DNA of 8,631 bases from an uncultured Rubrobacteraceae bacterium. GTDB lineage: Bacteria > Actinomycetota > Rubrobacteria > Rubrobacterales > Rubrobacteraceae. The notes beneath the pieces are model-generated. The model saw nothing but the letters and a program-made list of their open reading frames with translations. It made no database searches and had not been told where the DNA came from. Positions within the stretch are counted from its first letter, which is position 1; each line of letters starts with the position of its first letter. The translations under genes and the position numbers were made by a program. This document shows positions 6,059-8,631 of this stretch, in pieces. The stretch covers positions 1 through 8,631 of the forward strand of contig CADCVI010000122.1 in NCBI GenBank assembly GCA_902806105.1, in the 5' to 3' direction.

Positions 6059-6976
6059 CTAGCGGGAGAGGCCCATTACGGCGAGCTCGACCTGAAGCTC
6101 GTCGGAGAGTTCGCTGCCGCCCTTGAGGCCTCGTTCGAGGTCGGAGATCAGGGCAAGGGCCCGTTCGAGGTCTTCCTCGCCCATCTTGCCGGACTGCTCC
6201 TCCAGCTTGCGCGCCACGAACGGCGGCACCTTGAGGGCGCTGGCGACCTCGGGCCGCGGCGCACCCTCCTCGAAGAGCGCCTTGGCCCGGGCGAGGAGAC
6301 GGAACTGGCGCCGGATCATGTGCACTATCTTGAGCGGCGGCTCCCCGGTCCCGAGCAGCGCCTCCAGGAGGTCAAGGGCTCGCCCCCCGTTTCCCGCGCC
6401 CAGGGCATCCACAAACTGGAAGATGTTGGATTGCAGGTCCGGCGGGCACAGCGCCTCGACGTCCTCCATCGTCGCCTCCCCGTCCGCATACAGGGCGAGC
6501 TTCTCCACCTCGCGCGCGACGCGCGTCTTGTCGTCGGCGCAGCGCACGACGAGCTCGACCGCCACGCCCTCGGGGAGCGTGAGGCCCGCCTTTTTCGCGT
6601 AGCCCACCGCCCACTTCGCCAGCGCCTTGCCGGTCGGCTGCTCGAAGCTGTGGACCTCGCCGGCCTCCCTCGCCGCGGCGAGCAGCTTCTCCCGCGCGCC
6701 GAGCTTCTTGCCGAGCAGGACGAGGTCCGCCTCGGGCGACGGGTCCTTGAGGTAGCCCAGGATCCTGGCCTTCTGCGCCGCGTTCCAGGCATCGAGGTTC
6801 CTGACGAGTATTACCGAGCCCTCGCCGAACAAAGAGTAGGAGTTGCAGGCCGAGACTACCGACTCCGGGCTTGTCTCCCCGGCGTCATAAGCCTCGACGT
6901 TGCGCCCCTTGCGTATCCTGTCGATCCCGCGGGCCTTGCGCTCCTCGTCGTCCCCGAGCAAGAGATAAACGGCCAT
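6059..6976 (-). CDS. holA: DNA polymerase III subunit delta (HolA)
   Basis: HolA is the delta subunit of the clamp loader; it opens the beta sliding clamp so that it can be loaded on primed DNA at the replication fork. The 305-residue protein is slightly shorter than the usual 320-345. The order of elements fits the family: an N-terminal strand MAVYLLLGDDE where a nucleotide-binding loop would be degenerate, a SLFGEGSVILVRNLDAW segment (48-64), the PDLQSNIFQFVDALGAG signature (179-195), and the C-terminal collar domain with PPFVARKLEEQSGKM (251-265) and DLERGLKGG (279-287). ATG at 6974-6976 lies 9 bases after the comEC stop; no strong Shine-Dalgarno site is seen, so coupling to comEC is likely. 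The order comEA-comEC-holA-rpsT is a known conserved cluster. The gene is complete with a TAG stop. Confidence 0.93.
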   Translation of the reverse strand: MAVYLLLGDDEERKARGIDRIRKGRNVEAYDAGETSPESVVSACNSYSLFGEGSVILVRNLDAWNAAQKARILGYLKDPSPEADLVLLGKKLGAREKLLAAAREAGEVHSFEQPTGKALAKWAVGYAKKAGLTLPEGVAVELVVRCADDKTRVAREVEKLALYADGEATMEDVEALCPPDLQSNIFQFVDALGAGNGGRALDLLEALLGTGEPPLKIVHMIRRQFRLLARAKALFEEGAPRPEVASALKVPPFVARKLEEQSGKMGEEDLERALALISDLERGLKGGSELSDELQVELAVMGLSR

Positions 6977-6985
6977 GAGCCCATT

Positions 6986-8602
6986 CTAACCCGGCAGCAC
7001 GGCCGCCAGCACGACCCAAAGCGACGACCAGAGCAGCATGAGCCCCGCTGCCCTCGACCAGCGCTCCTCGGGCTGCGTGGCCCCGACGATCGCCGCGTAG
7101 GCACAGCCGGCGTAGAAGACGCCGACGAGTAGCAGCGAAGCCCCCGGCGTTGGTACGGCGGCACCGGGCAGGGACGAGCCGACCTCGGCGACCCGCGCGA
7201 GCGCGGTGACGAGAAACCCGTTGGAGGCGTTCACGACGTACGCAAGCGGGACCGAGACGCTGCCCGCGAAGATCCCGAGCAGCCCCAGGGTGAGAACCGG
7301 TCCGGAGAGCGGCACCGCGACGAGGTTCGTCAACAGGCCGACCGTCGACACCTCCCCGAAGCTCGTGGCTATTATGGGCGTCGTGGCGACCTGCGCCGCT
7401 AGGGAGACTGCGAGCAGGTTCGAGAGGAGGTCGGGCGGCTTCTTCATGGGTCTGAACACCGTCCTCTTTATAAGGACCTGTAGGGGTTTTCTGAGGAGCA
7501 GGATGCCGAGGACGGCCGCGACCGAGAGCTGGAAGCCGGGGTTGTAGACGAGCAGGGGGTTCCAGGAGAGGACCGCGGCGAGCATGGTCGTCATAAAGTG
7601 GAGGGCCGAGATCTGTCGTCCGAGGAGCGGGGCCGCGAGGACGAACGTGGCGACGACGCCCGCCCGGATGGCCGAGGGCGGCGCTCCGGCGACGACGATG
7701 TAGATCCAGACGAGGACCAATACGGCCGGGTTCCTCAGGAGCGTCGGCACGGCGAGGAGCCGGAGGACCGAGTAGATCATGGCCGTGAGCACCGCTACGT
7801 GCTGGCCCGAGATCGCGAGCACGTGCATCACTCCGCTCCTCCTAAACGCCTCTTCGAGCTCCTCCGGTATCCTGGACGGGTCCCCGAGCACCATCCCCCG
7901 CACCACCGAGGCTTCGCGCGGCCTCAACCCGTGGCCCAGCGCGAGGTCCGTCCGGCGGTGCATCTCGCCGATGGTCCCGCGCTCCTCGTCCACGGGCCAG
8001 ACGCCTCCCGCGTACACGATCCCGGAGACGCGCTTCGTGAGCAGGTATCTCGCGTAGTCGAAGCCGTCCTCCCCTACCTCGGGAAGTTCGATCTCCCCGC
8101 TGAAACGGACCCCGTCCCCCACCCCGACGCGCATGTCACCCGAGTAGACCTCGACGGAGCCGCCCCTCAACACTTCCTTCTCCTCGTACCACAGGTGCTT
8201 CACCCGTACCTCGGCCCGGTACCCGATCTTCGTCGGCACCGGTGGCGAGGAGACGCGCCCCACGACCATGACCTCACCGGGCCGTACCGCCGCGAGCTCA
8301 CGCAGAGGGTCGAAAGCAAACGCATGGAGAAAGGAGATCCCGACGCCGCCCGCCAGGAACAGCGGCCCTAGGATCGCCATCGTCCGCCAACCGGGAGGCA
8401 CGAGACCCGAAGGACGGAGCCCGGCCGCGATCGAGACGGCGGCGCTCGCCAGCACGAGCGCTACCCCGAGAGGAGGCGCGAGCGTCCCCGCAACGATCCC
8501 GAGGGCCAGAAGGAGCGCCCAGAGGTCCAGGCGGACCGGCGGTCTCAGGTCGAGACGCAGGTGTCCGGTGGCCGTGGGTTCCGAAGTCTCAAACGCCCGC
8601 AA
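6986..8602 (-). CDS. comEC: ComEC/Rec2-family DNA-uptake channel, lacking the C-terminal MBL domain
   Basis: ComEC forms the inner-membrane channel that carries single-stranded DNA into the cell during natural transformation. The 538-residue protein has N-terminal membrane helices (about 28-62 and 74-97), an OB-like extracellular part (about 108-200, the DUF4131 region), then the multi-helix Competence domain. Signatures are RGMVLGDPSRIP (235-246), SGVMHVLAISGQHVAVLTAM (256-275), GAPPSAIRAG (306-315) and NPLLVYNPGFQLSVAAVLGI (348-367). After the last helices (about 515-536) it stops, so the metallo-beta-lactamase domain of long ComECs (776 residues in B. subtilis) is absent. No remnant follows, as holA begins 9 bases later. 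The TTG start at 8600-8602 has GGAGAAG about 10 bases upstream and overlaps the end of comEA by 14 bases. It is the second gene of a competence operon. Confidence 0.93.
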   Translation of the reverse strand: MRAFETSEPTATGHLRLDLRPPVRLDLWALLLALGIVAGTLAPPLGVALVLASAAVSIAAGLRPSGLVPPGWRTMAILGPLFLAGGVGISFLHAFAFDPLRELAAVRPGEVMVVGRVSSPPVPTKIGYRAEVRVKHLWYEEKEVLRGGSVEVYSGDMRVGVGDGVRFSGEIELPEVGEDGFDYARYLLTKRVSGIVYAGGVWPVDEERGTIGEMHRRTDLALGHGLRPREASVVRGMVLGDPSRIPEELEEAFRRSGVMHVLAISGQHVAVLTAMIYSVLRLLAVPTLLRNPAVLVLVWIYIVVAGAPPSAIRAGVVATFVLAAPLLGRQISALHFMTTMLAAVLSWNPLLVYNPGFQLSVAAVLGILLLRKPLQVLIKRTVFRPMKKPPDLLSNLLAVSLAAQVATTPIIATSFGEVSTVGLLTNLVAVPLSGPVLTLGLLGIFAGSVSVPLAYVVNASNGFLVTALARVAEVGSSLPGAAVPTPGASLLLVGVFYAGCAYAAIVGATQPEERWSRAAGLMLLWSSLWVVLAAVLPG

Positions 8603-8631
8603 ACGGCCTGATCTTCTCCAGGGTCTTCGGC
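8589..8631 (-). CDS. comEA: ComEA-type helix-hairpin-helix DNA receptor, last 13 codons
   Basis: Reading leftward from the window edge, in the frame ending at TGA 8589-8591, gives PKTLEKIRPFAGV. This resembles the closing helix of the helix-hairpin-helix domain of ComEA (typically G-x-K-T/L-x-x-I...). ComEA is the membrane-anchored receptor that binds double-stranded DNA and hands it to ComEC. Its place directly before comEC, with a 14-base overlap containing the comEC TTG start, is the classical comEA-comEC order and suggests translational coupling. With only 13 residues visible the call rests on both motif and context. Confidence 0.75.
   Translation of the reverse strand, partial: PKTLEKIRPFAGV

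Noticed and set aside
6029..7132. A 367-codon plus-strand open frame over holA and the end of comEC
   Set aside because: Antisense shadow: composition is typical of reverse-frame GC-rich sequence and it spans two real genes.
1..8631. CRISPR array, insertion sequence, prophage or defence system
   Set aside because: No regularly spaced direct repeats, terminal inverted repeats, transposase, integrase or defence-type domain was seen; nearly all coding space is housekeeping or competence genes.

Overview
This is a GC-rich bacterial chromosome segment with short intergenic gaps and frequent TTG and GTG starts. It carries a conserved housekeeping neighbourhood. The order comEA-comEC-holA / rpsT (opposite strand) / lepA / hrcA-dnaJ-rsmE-HIT protein is the arrangement known from high-GC Gram-positives. 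A deep-branching actinobacterium, possibly Rubrobacter-like, is my best guess from composition and gene order. No phage, transposon, CRISPR, tRNA or rRNA was recognised.

Layout, read on the minus strand from right to left. At the right edge, the last codons of comEA overlap the TTG start of comEC. ComEC is a DNA-uptake channel lacking the C-terminal metallo-beta-lactamase domain. holA (DNA polymerase III delta) follows after 9 bases. A 468-base stretch then separates holA from the convergent rpsT gene (ribosomal protein S20), the only plus-strand gene. It holds a strong hairpin behind rpsT and a short piece that looks coding but is unrecognised. rpsT and lepA (EF4) diverge from an 87-base promoter region. 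After lepA comes a 408-base non-coding stretch where many relatives carry hemW. It holds hairpins and candidate operators. Then comes the tight operon hrcA-dnaJ-rsmE-HIT, with spacings of 22, 16 and -4 bases.

Functionally, the left half combines heat-shock control (HrcA repressor, DnaJ co-chaperone) with ribosome modification (RsmE). The middle serves translation (S20, EF4). The right half combines DNA uptake (ComEA, ComEC) with the replicative clamp loader (HolA).

I found no undescribed multi-gene system. The most interesting signals are regulatory. lepA and hrcA share the same start architecture, an extended -10 box (TGGTAAA[A/C]T) exactly six bases before the start codon with no Shine-Dalgarno site, which suggests leaderless mRNAs. 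Upstream of hrcA lie two inverted repeats, one with the 9-9-9 geometry of a CIRCE element but a diverged sequence.
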